Positions 48,311 to 57,775 are shown, counted from the first letter of the stretch. The stretch: DNA of 64,000 nucleotides from CAIODY01 sp046051225 (GCA_046051225.1 JBJOOR010000010.1:75521-139520), one strand, 5' to 3'. Numbers and translations: made by a program. The notes: a model not told the origin generated them from the letters alone.

Positions 48311-49669
48311 GTGAAGAACAAACGCATTGCTAAAAGTATTATTGTGGGTTTTATTTTATTGATAAGTGTAAATAGAATTTTGGCACAAGATAAAATTGCC
48401 GACAAAATAGTTGGTATAGTAGATAATAAAATTGTTTTGCAATCGGATATTCAACAACAACTAAATCAAATGGCGGCACAAAATGCGCCTATGAATGCTA
48501 ATTCGAGATGCTATATTTATCAGCAAATGATGTTGCAAAAATTAATGGTAGCTCAAGCTAATCATGATAGTATTGTGGTAAATAATGAGGAAATTGAAAA
48601 CGAGTTGGATAGAAGAATGAATTATTTTATTGGGCAAGTGGGTAGCAAAGAAAAATTTGAAGAATACTATCATAAACCTATTTTAAAATTTAAGGAAGAA
48701 TTTAGAGAAGCTGTGCAGGAGCAATTGTTAGCACAAAGGATGCAACAAAAAATTACTGCAGATGCAAAAGTATCGCCAATGGAAGTAAAAAAATATTTTG
48801 ATAATATTCCTACCGATTCATTACCTAATATTAATGCTGAATATGAAATTGGAGAAATTATTATTTCGCCAAAAGTTACAGCCGAATCTAAATTGGCAAC
48901 AAAAAAACAATTACTGGATATTAAAGAAAAAGTATTGAGTGGAGTTAGTTTTGATAGCCAAGCAAAACTATATTCTGAAGATCCAGGCAGTGCTATTAAA
49001 GGTGGCGATTTGGGTTTAGTAAGCCGTGGGCAAATGGTACCCGAATTTGAATCTGCCCTTTTTAAATTAAAAGATGGCGAAATGAGCGATATAGTTGAAA
49101 CACAATATGGTTATCATATTATTAAAATGATATCAAAGCAAGGCGAAAAAGCAAAGGCAAAACATATTTTAATAGTTCCAAAATCGGGCAAGGGTGATTT
49201 GGATATTACCGTTTTGAAATTAGATTCAATTCGTAAAAAAATTGTAGTCGATTCTATTTCATTTAAAAAAGCTGCTGATAAATATTCGACCGATGAGGCT
49301 ACAAAAAGCAATGGTGGCTTAGTTCAGAACAGTAATGATGGCAATACTTTAATTGATGCACAATTGGTTGAACCTGATTTATTTTTTATTATTGATACCA
49401 TGAAAGTTGGACAAATATCTAAACCATCAATTTTTAAAACTTACGATGGCAAAGATGCTGCAAGAATAGTTTGGCTTAAAACAAAAACGCAACCACATAA
49501 AGCAAATTTGAAAGATGATTATGCCAAATTGCAACAAGCTACTATCAATAAAAAACAGCAAGAAAAAATGTTGGAATGGATAAAAAAAACAGCCAAGAAA
49601 AATTACGTAATAATTGATGAAGAGTATAAACATTGTGAATCGATGAAAGATTGGATACAAGAAAATTAA
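48311..49669 (+). CDS. SurA-like periplasmic peptidylprolyl isomerase
   Basis: The 452-residue protein starts at GTG (MKNKRIAKSIIVG) with a signal peptide ending RILAQ. A SurA N-terminal chaperone-like helical domain covers about 28-170 (DKIVGIVDNKIVLQSDIQQQL). Two parvulin domains follow, about 175-275 (YSEDPGSAIKGGDLGLVSRGQMVPEFE...QYGYHIIKM) and about 285-390 (KYSTDEATKSNGGLV). SurA-type proteins chaperone and isomerise outer-membrane proteins in the periplasm. MoxR begins 32 bp downstream, so the two may share a transcript. Confidence 0.9.
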   Translation: MKNKRIAKSIIVGFILLISVNRILAQDKIADKIVGIVDNKIVLQSDIQQQLNQMAAQNAPMNANSRCYIYQQMMLQKLMVAQANHDSIVVNNEEIENELDRRMNYFIGQVGSKEKFEEYYHKPILKFKEEFREAVQEQLLAQRMQQKITADAKVSPMEVKKYFDNIPTDSLPNINAEYEIGEIIISPKVTAESKLATKKQLLDIKEKVLSGVSFDSQAKLYSEDPGSAIKGGDLGLVSRGQMVPEFESALFKLKDGEMSDIVETQYGYHIIKMISKQGEKAKAKHILIVPKSGKGDLDITVLKLDSIRKKIVVDSISFKKAADKYSTDEATKSNGGLVQNSNDGNTLIDAQLVEPDLFFIIDTMKVGQISKPSIFKTYDGKDAARIVWLKTKTQPHKANLKDDYAKLQQATINKKQQEKMLEWIKKTAKKNYVIIDEEYKHCESMKDWIQEN

Positions 49670-49701
49670 AATATTTTAACCCTATTAATAAGTAAACTAT
49701 A

Positions 49702-50661
49702 ATGTACAATAGCGATGTAGAAGCGGTAAAAGGATTACACAATCATTTTCACCAACTAAAAAAAGAAATTGGAAAAGTAATAATTGGGCAAGATGAAGTA
49801 GTAGAAAAAGTATTGATTTCAATATTTTGCAACGGACATAGCTTATTGGTGGGTGTTCCAGGATTAGCAAAAACATTATTGGTAAAAACCATAAGCGATG
49901 CATTACATCTAAGTTTTAAGCGTATTCAGTTTACACCCGATTTAATGCCAAGCGATATTACTGGTGCTGAAATATTAGATGAAAGTCGTAAATTCAAATT
50001 TATTGAAGGACCATTATTTGCTAATATTATTTTGGCAGATGAAATAAATCGTACGCCACCAAAAACGCAATCGGCATTGTTAGAAGCCATGCAAGAACGA
50101 AGTGTAACTGTGGGTGGAAAATTATATCAATTGCCTGCTCCATTTTTTGTATTGGCTACACAAAATCCAATTGAACAAGAAGGTACATATTCATTGCCCG
50201 AAGCGCAATTAGACAGATTTATGTTTAATATAAATTTAGGCTATCCAAAATTTGCTGATGAATTAAATGTAGTAAAAAGCACCACAAATAATGAAATTGC
50301 AAACGTTGAAAAAGTATTAACTGGCGAACAGATTTTATTCTACCAAAAATTGATTCGTAAAATACCAATTGCTGATAATGTACTAGAATATGCTGTAAAA
50401 TTAGCAGCTAAAAGCCGCCCTGATACTGAATTAGCAACCAAAGAAGTAACTAATTATATTAGTTGGGGTGCTGGCCCTAGAGCATCACAGTTTTTGGTAT
50501 TAGGTGCTAAATGCCATGCAGCCGTAAACGGAAAATTTTCGCCAGATATTGAAGATGTAAAAGCTGTAGCCGAACCCATTCTTCGCCACAGAATGGTTAG
50601 AAATTATAAAGCTGAAGCCGAAGGAATAAGCATCGAAAAAATTATAAAGGATTTATTGTAA
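49702..50661 (+). CDS. MoxR family AAA+ ATPase
   Basis: The 319-residue protein has Walker A GVPGLAKT (51-58), PSDITGAEILDE, Walker B ILADEINRTPPKTQSALLEAMQE and the sensor motif FVLATQNPIEQEGTYSLPEAQLDRF, all as in MoxR ATPases. They usually remodel or activate partners with vWA or DUF58 domains. A DUF58 gene lies about 11 kb away on the other strand rather than beside it. It follows the SurA-like gene and ends at a strong bidirectional terminator. Confidence 0.95.
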   Translation: MYNSDVEAVKGLHNHFHQLKKEIGKVIIGQDEVVEKVLISIFCNGHSLLVGVPGLAKTLLVKTISDALHLSFKRIQFTPDLMPSDITGAEILDESRKFKFIEGPLFANIILADEINRTPPKTQSALLEAMQERSVTVGGKLYQLPAPFFVLATQNPIEQEGTYSLPEAQLDRFMFNINLGYPKFADELNVVKSTTNNEIANVEKVLTGEQILFYQKLIRKIPIADNVLEYAVKLAAKSRPDTELATKEVTNYISWGAGPRASQFLVLGAKCHAAVNGKFSPDIEDVKAVAEPILRHRMVRNYKAEAEGISIEKIIKDLL

Positions 50662-50679
50662 AACAAATTATTAAACATA

Positions 50680-50718
50680 AAAAAAGGCTGTATACAAAAA
50701 ATGTAAACAGCCTTTTTT
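50680..50718. terminator. Bidirectional terminator between moxR and glyS
   Basis: A 12-bp stem (50680-50691 with 50707-50718, AAAAAAGGCTGT/ACAGCCTTTTTT) with inner TACA/TGTA pairs has U-tracts on both strands and sits between convergent genes. Confidence 0.9.
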
Positions 50719-50733
50719 AGTTAAATGAATGAA

Positions 50734-52431
50734 TTAAAAAATTTCCACCGCTTTATCAATCATTGGCTTTATTTCGCTGATATGAATTCTGTCTTGCGTC
50801 ATTGAATCGCGATGGCGAACTGTTACTGTTTGGTCTTGCAAAGTTTGATGGTCAACACAGATGCAGAAAGGAGTTCCGAGTGCATCCATTCTTCTGTAAC
50901 GCTTACCAATGGTATCTTTTTCTTCGTAAAAAATATTGTAGTGCTTGCGCAGATTATCAGCAATTTCTTTTGCTGCTTCGGGCAATCCATCTTTTTTCAT
51001 CAATGGCAAAATGGCTGCTTTGTAAGGCGATAAAATTGCTGGCAAATGCAACACACTTCGGCTGTCGGTTGTGCCATCCTCTTTCGGTAAAATTTGTTCT
51101 TCAAATGCATTGCTTAATGTGAGCAAAAACAATCTATCTAAACCAACCGAAGTTTCAACAACGAATGGAACATAGTTGCCATAAGGCTTTCCAGTTTCTG
51201 GGTTCACATCGTTATCAAAATACTGCATTTTCTTTTTGCTAAATAATTCGTGTTGTTTCAAATCAAAATCGGTTCGGCTGTGAATGCCTTCCACTTCTTT
51301 AAAACCAAATGGAAACTCAAACTCTATATCCACAGCGGCATTGGCGTAGTGTGCCAATTTTGTATGGTCGTGAAAACGTAATTTATTTTCAGGAATCCCT
51401 AAACTTTTGTGCCAAGCCATGCGCTTTTGTTTCCATAAATAATACCATTCCATTTCGGTGCCAGGACGAACAAAAAATTGCATTTCCATTTGCTCAAATT
51501 CTCTCATTCTAAAAATGAATTGACGAGCTACAATCTCATTACGAAATGCTTTGCCAGTTTGTGCAATGCCAAACGGAATTTTCATTCTGCCAGTTTTTTG
51601 CACGTTTAGAAAATTGACAAAAATGCCTTGTGCAGTTTCTGGTCGTAAATAAATTGTATCGCTATCATCAGCCACCGAACCCATTTGTGTGCTGAACATT
51701 AAATTGAATTGGCGAACATCAGTCCAGTTGGTGTTTTGAGCGATTGGACATTGAATTTTATAATCCACTAAAATCTGTCCTAATTCTTTAAAGTCATTTT
51801 CATTGATTGCTTTTTCAAAGCGATTTTTTAAAGTTTCATACTTTAAATAAGAAGGAATATTTGTCCTTAAATATTCTTCTAATTCTTTTGCATAAGTAAT
51901 TTTAATTTCATTGAAATTCCAAGTAATGTTTTGGTCGGAATTACCTGTAATTTTATTGCTTTCATTGTTTGGAACAATTGTATTATAAAGTGTATTGAAA
52001 CTTGTGTTGAAGTTAGTTTGATGTTGAGTGTCAAACTGATTTTCTATTTCTTTTAATAAATTATCCAACTCATTTTGTAGTAATTTTTCGATTTCATCTT
52101 CAATCAAAACATCCACTCTGTAACGTTTTTTTGAATCTTTATTATCCACCATCGGGTCGCTAAAACTATCCACATGTCCGCTGGCTTTCCACGTGGTTGG
52201 ATGCATAAAAATGGCTGCATCCAAGCCCACAATATTGTCGTGCATTTGCACCATCGATTTCCACCAATAATCACGAAGATTGCGGCGCAGCTCCACTCCA
52301 GCCTGACCGTAATCGTACACAGCCGCTAATCCATCATAAATTTCGCTGCTCGGAAACACAAAGCCATATTCTTTTGCATGGCTGATAATATTTTGAAAAT
52401 GATTTTCTACTGAAGTTGTTGTATTGCTCAT
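50734..52431 (-). CDS. glyS: Glycyl-tRNA synthetase, dimeric class II type
   Basis: This enzyme charges tRNA-Gly. The 565-residue single-chain type differs from the two-subunit GlyQS. Class II motifs are seen in GQAGVELRRNLRDYWWKSMV (motif 1 region), TVRQFNLMFSTQMG-type motif 2 surroundings with FRNEIVARQFIFRMREFEQMEMQF, and VETSVGLDRLF (motif 3). The C-terminal anticodon-binding domain has LSPYKAAILPL and FCICVDHQTLQDQTVTVRHRDS. It is a single gene with a -7 element TATCTTTG at 52440-52447. Confidence 0.97.
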   Translation of the reverse strand: MSNTTTSVENHFQNIISHAKEYGFVFPSSEIYDGLAAVYDYGQAGVELRRNLRDYWWKSMVQMHDNIVGLDAAIFMHPTTWKASGHVDSFSDPMVDNKDSKKRYRVDVLIEDEIEKLLQNELDNLLKEIENQFDTQHQTNFNTSFNTLYNTIVPNNESNKITGNSDQNITWNFNEIKITYAKELEEYLRTNIPSYLKYETLKNRFEKAINENDFKELGQILVDYKIQCPIAQNTNWTDVRQFNLMFSTQMGSVADDSDTIYLRPETAQGIFVNFLNVQKTGRMKIPFGIAQTGKAFRNEIVARQFIFRMREFEQMEMQFFVRPGTEMEWYYLWKQKRMAWHKSLGIPENKLRFHDHTKLAHYANAAVDIEFEFPFGFKEVEGIHSRTDFDLKQHELFSKKKMQYFDNDVNPETGKPYGNYVPFVVETSVGLDRLFLLTLSNAFEEQILPKEDGTTDSRSVLHLPAILSPYKAAILPLMKKDGLPEAAKEIADNLRKHYNIFYEEKDTIGKRYRRMDALGTPFCICVDHQTLQDQTVTVRHRDSMTQDRIHISEIKPMIDKAVEIF

Positions 52432-52439
52432 AATTGCAA

Positions 52440-52447
52440 CAAAGATA
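52440..52447 (-). promoter_or_regulatory. -7 element TATCTTTG of glyS
   Basis: On the minus strand TATCTTTG matches TAnnTTTG and lies 8 bp before the ATG, implying a very short leader. The region upstream is the 7-bp-period repeat rather than a -33 element. Confidence 0.45.
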
Positions 52448-52454
52448 GATTTCA

Positions 52455-52489
52455 GAATTAAGAATTGGGAATTAAGAATTAGGAATTTT
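52455..52489. repeat. Degenerate tandem repeat of a 7-bp unit
   Basis: Five heptads read GAATTAA, GAATTGG, GAATTAA, GAATTAG, GAATTTT. It lies in the 292-bp gap upstream of glyS; the rest of that gap, up to the terminator at 52664, shows no gene. Confidence 0.8.
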
Positions 52490-52663
52490 CAACTTTGTGA
52501 AATAATTTATTTCACAAATAAAAATGGTTTAGCGCTTATGGCAATTTATTGATTTCTTGTAATGTGTTAGCAAGAAACATTTTCCTTTTTAAGAGATTTT
52601 TATTCTCTGTATTGTGAACGCTTTTTTATACTAAAGAAAAGTGTAAAATATAATTATTTTAAA

Positions 52664-52700
52664 AAAATGGGATTTACCAGCTAGTGATAAATCCCATTTT
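52664..52700 (-). terminator. Terminator of the DUF6029/Omp28 operon
   Basis: A 13-bp perfect stem (52664-52676 with 52688-52700, AAAATGGGATTTA) has an 11-nt loop and a T-run on the minus strand, 24 bp after the Omp28 stop. Confidence 0.9.
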
Positions 52701-52723
52701 ACAATGTAAGATGATGAACTATT

Positions 52724-53632
52724 TTACTTCATTTTCATTTCAGCCACTTGTACTATTTCTTTATTACCGCTATTTTGCTTATGTACAAATGCAATAATCT
52801 TTAGTTTATCAATATTCCATTTGGTAACATCTATTACATCCGACCGAAGCTGATATAATTTTACATTGCCAGCGGTTTTATTACCCTTTATTTCAATACC
52901 TGATAAAGGGGTAAGCATAGTTCTAAAAATATTATTATGTACATAGTTTAAATCAGTAGTGCCTGATGGAAGAACTTGAGGAGCAACAATACTATCTTCT
53001 GTAATATAAATACTTACGCCTAGTGTATCAGCAGTAGCATTGCCAGTAAAATGAATTTTTATGGCTACTGAATCTTGATGAATGATAGCATCCCAGATGC
53101 TTGCCAATTCAATATTTACATACGATGTTTTTGCTATTTGTTGATTTACATAAGTAATCCAACTAGCAGGCGTACTAAAGGTATAAGCGCCGCCAAACAT
53201 GGTTCTATCAAACCTAGCCGCAGGTATGCCCGTAATACCATCTAAACTAGTGCTAATGGTAGTACCTGTGGCAGTTCTAAAATCAAATGGCGCAATAGGT
53301 AGCGATTGTGAAAAAGAATTATCAATAAAATGAATAGTAGCTGCCGATACTTTATTGGTAGTAAGTTTTATTTGCTCAATGGCTTGATGCCCATTGGGGC
53401 AATTGGTACAGCTTTGCCCCGAAAATTCTTCAATTAACACTCGTTTTGCATCGGGCGCAGGTATAGTAGTTTCAACATACATGGTATCTTTAATCAATCC
53501 ACTTTTCTTTGCACCTATTGGCGTAGGCGCATCAGGGGTAAGGTTGATGGGTGGCCCTATTTCGGTACAAGCTGTTATGAATAAAGCTGTGGCAATAACT
53601 AAGTAAAATTTGTTTGCTAAAATATATTTCAT
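52724..53632 (-). CDS. Omp28-related outer-membrane lipoprotein
   Basis: The lipoprotein signal has lipobox FITAC with Cys22. The mature protein (302 residues in all) matches the Omp28 family: VLIEEFSGQSCTNCPNGHQAIEQI contains a thioredoxin-like CTNC pair, then GIPAARFDR, and a beta-rich C-terminal domain with LNYVHNNIFRTML and KIIAFVHKQ. The thioredoxin-like half suggests a redox or disulfide role at the surface, though Omp28 of Porphyromonas was described mainly as an adhesin. It lies 18 bp after the DUF6029 gene, its usual partner. Confidence 0.85.
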   Translation of the reverse strand: MKYILANKFYLVIATALFITACTEIGPPINLTPDAPTPIGAKKSGLIKDTMYVETTIPAPDAKRVLIEEFSGQSCTNCPNGHQAIEQIKLTTNKVSAATIHFIDNSFSQSLPIAPFDFRTATGTTISTSLDGITGIPAARFDRTMFGGAYTFSTPASWITYVNQQIAKTSYVNIELASIWDAIIHQDSVAIKIHFTGNATADTLGVSIYITEDSIVAPQVLPSGTTDLNYVHNNIFRTMLTPLSGIEIKGNKTAGNVKLYQLRSDVIDVTKWNIDKLKIIAFVHKQNSGNKEIVQVAEMKMK

Positions 53633-53650
53633 AATAAATAAGATAAAAGT

Positions 53651-55255
53651 TTAAAATACAGTAGATACGCTCATTTTTAATCCACTAAAAGCAGGCTCTA
53701 ACCTACATACGCCACCCGTACATACCACACCAGCTACTTGTTTAACATAAGCAATGGTAAACCTAGTAGAATGCTCGGTATAGCTAACAAAAAAGTTGTA
53801 ATAATGTGCTTGTTTGTGTGGGTTATCATTACTTACCACAGTATTATACATATCGCTTACTGCAAATGAATAGTGTGGCGCCATATTAAATTCAACTAAA
53901 GCATAAGCCCACGAACCAAAATCTTGCTTGGTAAACATATATTGCAATTCAGTTCGGATAGATTTTTTTTCAGATAACTTATACGTAATTTCTGAAAAAG
54001 GAGTAATGGCATGTACAATAGGACGACCAGGATGCCCCTGATAGATTGCCAAATTATAATCTAAAGCTTGCATACCTAATTCAACAGTAGTTTTTTTAAT
54101 CTTTTTTATTTCAATATCAGCATTTATTTCTTGAAATAAAAAGTTACCATGCCCATCATCAATATGAGCATAGTTGCCATTTATTCTATATCCTTTGGTA
54201 GGTGTCCAAAAAAAATCGCCTTGTGCAGCTTGTTCGCCCAATTCTTGTGTAGCCGAGCTATACCTAGCTAACAATCGTAAAGAGTTTTGCTTAGCCAGCG
54301 GCGGCTGAAAGCTTACCATGCCTTTAAGTAATACTTCGTTTTCATTCGGTGAAATACGAAACTTAAAGTAATCAGTTTTTTTGTATTGCGCAGTAATACC
54401 AAAGCCCTCAACCGAAAAGTTTAAGGTAGAAAATATAACCGAGCCAGCTTTGTTAATCAACTTACCGCCATAATCTCTAATGGCTTCGTTGGTTTTACCA
54501 GCATACTCGGCATACCAAGTAAAGTTTTTCCAATTAGTACTATTATAAACCGAGTAAGCATAAGCATTATTTTTAGGAATAAATCTGTTTGCCACATCCA
54601 TATTAGTAATTTCGGCAACTACTTTATTAAAATTTTCATCATCTAATGTTCTATTTACAACAGATAAACCAGGCGTTACTTGCACTTTACCTTTTATATC
54701 AAAAAACGATTCGGCATTAATACCCTTCACAATAGGTTCGTAGGTAGTAAATATATTTTTTTGCCTGCCTGTAAAAGCTTTTAAATAAAGTTTATCATTA
54801 AACATTTTGTATTTTAACTGAATGCCATAAATAGCATTATCAATACCCAAGCCTCTATCTTCATAAGCTCTAAAAACAATACCACTACCAAATTGGTCGT
54901 AGATGTAGCCCCCTGTAATAGTAAGTTTATCAAGCTCTTTACTCACCGTCCAGATACCTAATCCTTGTGCACTATAAGGCAATGTGGGTTGATGCAAATT
55001 AGAGTTATTAAACACATCCAATCTAGTTTGAACAGTAAACCCAGAATTGGTGTATTGAAGATTTAACCAACCTTCGCCACCCGATAATTTTTTATCGTAT
55101 AAAGGATTACCGCTAGCGCCAATTACGGTATCGCGTTGATAAAAATTTTGATTGTATTGAAAAGCCCCTGTAACTTTTCCTTTATCCTGCGCCCAAGTTT
55201 TTAGGCTACTAATAGCAAGTACAACCCCAAGTAGTATCAATATTTTTTTATTCAT
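53651..55255 (-). CDS. DUF6029 family outer-membrane beta-barrel protein
   Basis: The 534-residue protein has a signal peptide ending KTWAQ and alternating beta-strands typical of a porin-like barrel: GAFQYNQNFYQRDTVIG, GGYIYDQFGSGIVFRAYEDRGLGIDN, then many short strands to the terminal SVSTVF, whose last Phe suits BAM recognition. These features match DUF6029, found directly upstream of Omp28-type genes in Bacteroidota, as here. The function is unknown; a conduit or anchor for the Omp28 lipoprotein is an inference from pairing. TAGATTTG at 55287-55294 (minus) is a candidate -7 element. Confidence 0.8.
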   Translation of the reverse strand: MNKKILILLGVVLAISSLKTWAQDKGKVTGAFQYNQNFYQRDTVIGASGNPLYDKKLSGGEGWLNLQYTNSGFTVQTRLDVFNNSNLHQPTLPYSAQGLGIWTVSKELDKLTITGGYIYDQFGSGIVFRAYEDRGLGIDNAIYGIQLKYKMFNDKLYLKAFTGRQKNIFTTYEPIVKGINAESFFDIKGKVQVTPGLSVVNRTLDDENFNKVVAEITNMDVANRFIPKNNAYAYSVYNSTNWKNFTWYAEYAGKTNEAIRDYGGKLINKAGSVIFSTLNFSVEGFGITAQYKKTDYFKFRISPNENEVLLKGMVSFQPPLAKQNSLRLLARYSSATQELGEQAAQGDFFWTPTKGYRINGNYAHIDDGHGNFLFQEINADIEIKKIKKTTVELGMQALDYNLAIYQGHPGRPIVHAITPFSEITYKLSEKKSIRTELQYMFTKQDFGSWAYALVEFNMAPHYSFAVSDMYNTVVSNDNPHKQAHYYNFFVSYTEHSTRFTIAYVKQVAGVVCTGGVCRLEPAFSGLKMSVSTVF

Positions 55256-55286
55256 AAATTTATTTTAAAAAGAGATAAGCATTACA

Positions 55287-55294
55287 CAAATCTA
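55287..55294 (-). promoter_or_regulatory. Candidate -7 element TAGATTTG of the DUF6029/Omp28 operon
   Basis: On the minus strand TAGATTTG matches TAnnTTTG, 31 bp before the ATG at 55255. No -33 TTG is seen. Confidence 0.4.
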
Positions 55295-55335
55295 AATGAA
55301 TCATTCAGAAATTAAAATTCTTTTTTCAGGCACTA

Positions 55336-56676
55336 TTATACTTTATCGTTCACATGTATCAACACTTTAGCAATACGCATTCTATCTAAATGTTGAATAG
55401 TAAACTTAAAATTTTTATAACTAATGGTTTCATTTGCTCGTGGTATTTTACCAAATAATTCAAGTAATAAACCAGCCACAGTATCACTTTCGCCTTTTAC
55501 TTCATCAAAGTATTCGCTGGTTAAATTCATAATTCTACAAAAATCATTCAACATTATTTTACCCTCAAATACATAAGTAGTATCATTTATTTTTTGATAA
55601 TTAAATTCTTCCCCTTCATCAAATTCATCTTTAATATCGCCAATAATTTCTTCTATAATATCCTCTAAAGTAACCAAGCCTACAGTACCACCATATTCAT
55701 CCACCACAATAGCTAAATGATTTCTTAAAGCCTTAAACTCTTTTAATAAATCATCAATCTTTTTATGCTCGGGCACAAAAAAAGGAGCCCTAATAAGTTC
55801 ATGCCAATTAAAAGTATCAGGCTCATTTATATGTTGCAGTAAATCTTTAGTAAATAAAATTCCCTTTACCGAATCAATATCTTCCTGAAAAACAGGAATC
55901 CTTGAATACCCAACTTCATTCACAAACCTCAATAATTCTTTAAAATTAATGGTATAATCAGCCGCCACAATATCTGGCCTAGCCTTCATAATTTGTTTTA
56001 CAGATATAGTTCCAAATTTGGCAATACCTTTCAAAATATTCATTTCCTGCTTCGATGTTTTATCTTGCAAAGCCAAATCAATAGCATGGTTCAGCTCATC
56101 AGTATTTACTTCCGATTGTTTTTTGCTCAACAATTTCTTCTCAATAATATTAGTAAATGAAATTAAAACAAAACTTAGCGGCGATACAATTTTAGATAAA
56201 AACCTAAGCGGTGCATACATTAACAAACACACTCTAATATTATTTTGCGAAGCATAAACTTTTGGCAATACTTCGCCAAATAACACCAATACAAATGTAA
56301 CAGCCACTATTTCAATCAAAAACTTTAACCATTCGGCAAAGCCATAAGGCTCTATAATAGCATAAGTAAGTATTACAATACCAATATTCACAAAACTATT
56401 ACCCACTAAAATAGTAGCCAATAATTTTCGGGGTTGTTCTAAAATTACAATTATTTGCTGTGCACTTTGTTTATACTTTTTGCGCAGCAAAGTAAGCTCT
56501 TTAGTAGTAAGCGAAAAAAACGCAACCTCCGAACCAGCCAACATTGCGCTGCATAGCAAAAGAAATAAAATAATAAAAATATAGACAATAGATGCCGACT
56601 GCTCATGAGCAGAAATGCTATGAATTAAAAATTGTGGGATAACGAAAATATTTCCCGACGGAGGCTGTGTATCCAA
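55336..56676 (-). CDS. gldE: Gliding motility-associated protein GldE (CNNM/CBS/CorC)
   Basis: GldE is an inner-membrane protein of the CorB/HlyC group needed, with GldD, for gliding in Flavobacterium. The 446 residues comprise a CNNM (DUF21) membrane domain (about 30-205, with LLCSAMLAGSEVAFFSLT), a CBS pair (about 225-345) and a CorC-type C-terminal domain (about 365-440). The start is TTG, giving MDTQPPSGN, the usual N-terminus of GldE proteins. It follows ssb, the conserved Bacteroidota order, but a terminator lies between them; gldD is not seen next to it. Confidence 0.88.
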   Translation of the reverse strand: MDTQPPSGNIFVIPQFLIHSISAHEQSASIVYIFIILFLLLCSAMLAGSEVAFFSLTTKELTLLRKKYKQSAQQIIVILEQPRKLLATILVGNSFVNIGIVILTYAIIEPYGFAEWLKFLIEIVAVTFVLVLFGEVLPKVYASQNNIRVCLLMYAPLRFLSKIVSPLSFVLISFTNIIEKKLLSKKQSEVNTDELNHAIDLALQDKTSKQEMNILKGIAKFGTISVKQIMKARPDIVAADYTINFKELLRFVNEVGYSRIPVFQEDIDSVKGILFTKDLLQHINEPDTFNWHELIRAPFFVPEHKKIDDLLKEFKALRNHLAIVVDEYGGTVGLVTLEDIIEEIIGDIKDEFDEGEEFNYQKINDTTYVFEGKIMLNDFCRIMNLTSEYFDEVKGESDTVAGLLLELFGKIPRANETISYKNFKFTIQHLDRMRIAKVLIHVNDKV

Positions 56677-56700
56677 AATATATTGGTTTTGTTAAAAAAA

Positions 56701-56731
56701 AGAGTTGGAAAATTTAAAACTTTCCAACTCT
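56701..56731 (-). terminator. Rho-independent terminator of ssb
   Basis: An 11-bp stem (56701-56711 with 56721-56731, AGAGTTGGAAA) with a 9-nt loop is followed on the minus strand by a run of about eight T. It separates ssb from gldE. Confidence 0.88.
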
Positions 56732-56757
56732 CAAATGTAAAAATATTTTGCGAACTA

Positions 56758-57207
56758 TTAAAATGGTAAATCATCGGCTGGCGAATCAACACCGCTAAAG
56801 CTTTCGGCAGCAGGTGCAGATTGCGAATTATTATTAGACGAATAATTATTTTCGTTAGCATTATTGCCACTACCCGATTCTTTGCCACCTAGCATATTAA
56901 AACTTTCAGCAACTATTTCGGTGAAATATTTTTTTACACCATCTTTTTCATATTCACGAGTGCTAATTTTTCCTTCTAAATAAATAGGTGTTCCTTTTCT
57001 CAAATATTTTTGAGCAATATCAGCTTGTACACCCCACATGGTAATGTTGTGCCACTCGGTTTTATCTACTTTATTGCCTGTTTTATCTTTGTAAGATTCA
57101 GTTGTAGCTAAACTGAATTTAGCCAACATTCTACCGCCTTCAAATGTTTGTACTTCAGGGTCTTTACCCAAATGTCCGATTAAGATTACTTTGTTTACGC
57201 CTCTCAT
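56758..57207 (-). CDS. ssb: Single-stranded DNA-binding protein
   Basis: SSB coats single-stranded DNA in replication and repair. The 149-residue protein has an OB-fold (about 1-105, with VNKVILIGHLGKDPEV, WHNITMWG, YLRKGTPIYLEGKI), a disordered Asn/Ser/Gly linker and the acidic tip DSPADDLPF that recruits partner proteins. CAAATATA at 57247-57254 (TATATTTG on the minus strand) is a candidate -7 element, with TTG 16 bp further upstream. gldE lies downstream. Confidence 0.97.
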   Translation of the reverse strand: MRGVNKVILIGHLGKDPEVQTFEGGRMLAKFSLATTESYKDKTGNKVDKTEWHNITMWGVQADIAQKYLRKGTPIYLEGKISTREYEKDGVKKYFTEIVAESFNMLGGKESGSGNNANENNYSSNNNSQSAPAAESFSGVDSPADDLPF

Positions 57208-57275
57208 AAAAATTATATTTATTGTTATTTAATTAAATTCAGTATTCAAATATATGTATTCATTTTGAAACAAAA

Positions 57276-57304
57276 AAAAATCCTGATTTATTTTCAGGAT
57301 TTTT
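57276..57304 (-). terminator. Terminator of the ECF sigma/Spy-like operon
   Basis: An 11-bp stem (57276-57286 with 57294-57304, AAAAATCCTGA) with a 7-nt loop precedes a T-rich run on the minus strand, just after the Spy-like gene. Confidence 0.85.
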
Positions 57305-57310
57305 CACAAA

Positions 57311-57775
57311 TTATTTGTCTTGTTGTAATTCTTTTAATCTTTGCACTAGATATAAAGTCCACTGTCTTTCGGCTCTATAAAGTTTTATAATTTTACGCCC
57401 CGATATTACTTTTTTAAATTCGGTATAATATTTTTTTTTCAAATCTAATTCGTGTTGCTCCATCTGAAAGCTTTCGATAATAGCCTTTTCAATTTCGGCA
57501 TCCGTCATTTTATCATAATTCTTTTTTGCATCGTGCAATAAATCTTTTTTGTCTTGCCGTGTAGCTTCTAACTCTTTTCTAAATTGATTATACACTGGCC
57601 AAAATATTTGCGATTCTTGTGGTGTTAAATCCATTTTTTTGGTGATGAATGCTACTTTTTCGGCTTCTATTTTTTCTTTTACTGTGCTACTCATTTCCAT
57701 ATCTTGCGCAAATGATATTTTGCCAAGCATTACAATGATTGCTATTGCAGTTAATATGTAAGTTCTGATTTTCAA
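57311..57775 (-). CDS. Spy/CpxP-like periplasmic protein
   Basis: The 154-residue protein has a signal peptide ending SFAQ and a mature part made of long charged helices with LTPQESQIFWPVYNQFRKELEA, a variant of the LTxxQ motif of Spy/CpxP periplasmic chaperones and metal sensors. It starts with TTG (MKIRTYILTAI); no ATG fits. It is the last of three minus-strand genes behind an ECF sigma factor, where such proteins commonly sense envelope stress or ions and feed back on the regulator. Confidence 0.7.
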   Translation of the reverse strand: MKIRTYILTAIAIIVMLGKISFAQDMEMSSTVKEKIEAEKVAFITKKMDLTPQESQIFWPVYNQFRKELEATRQDKKDLLHDAKKNYDKMTDAEIEKAIIESFQMEQHELDLKKKYYTEFKKVISGRKIIKLYRAERQWTLYLVQRLKELQQDK

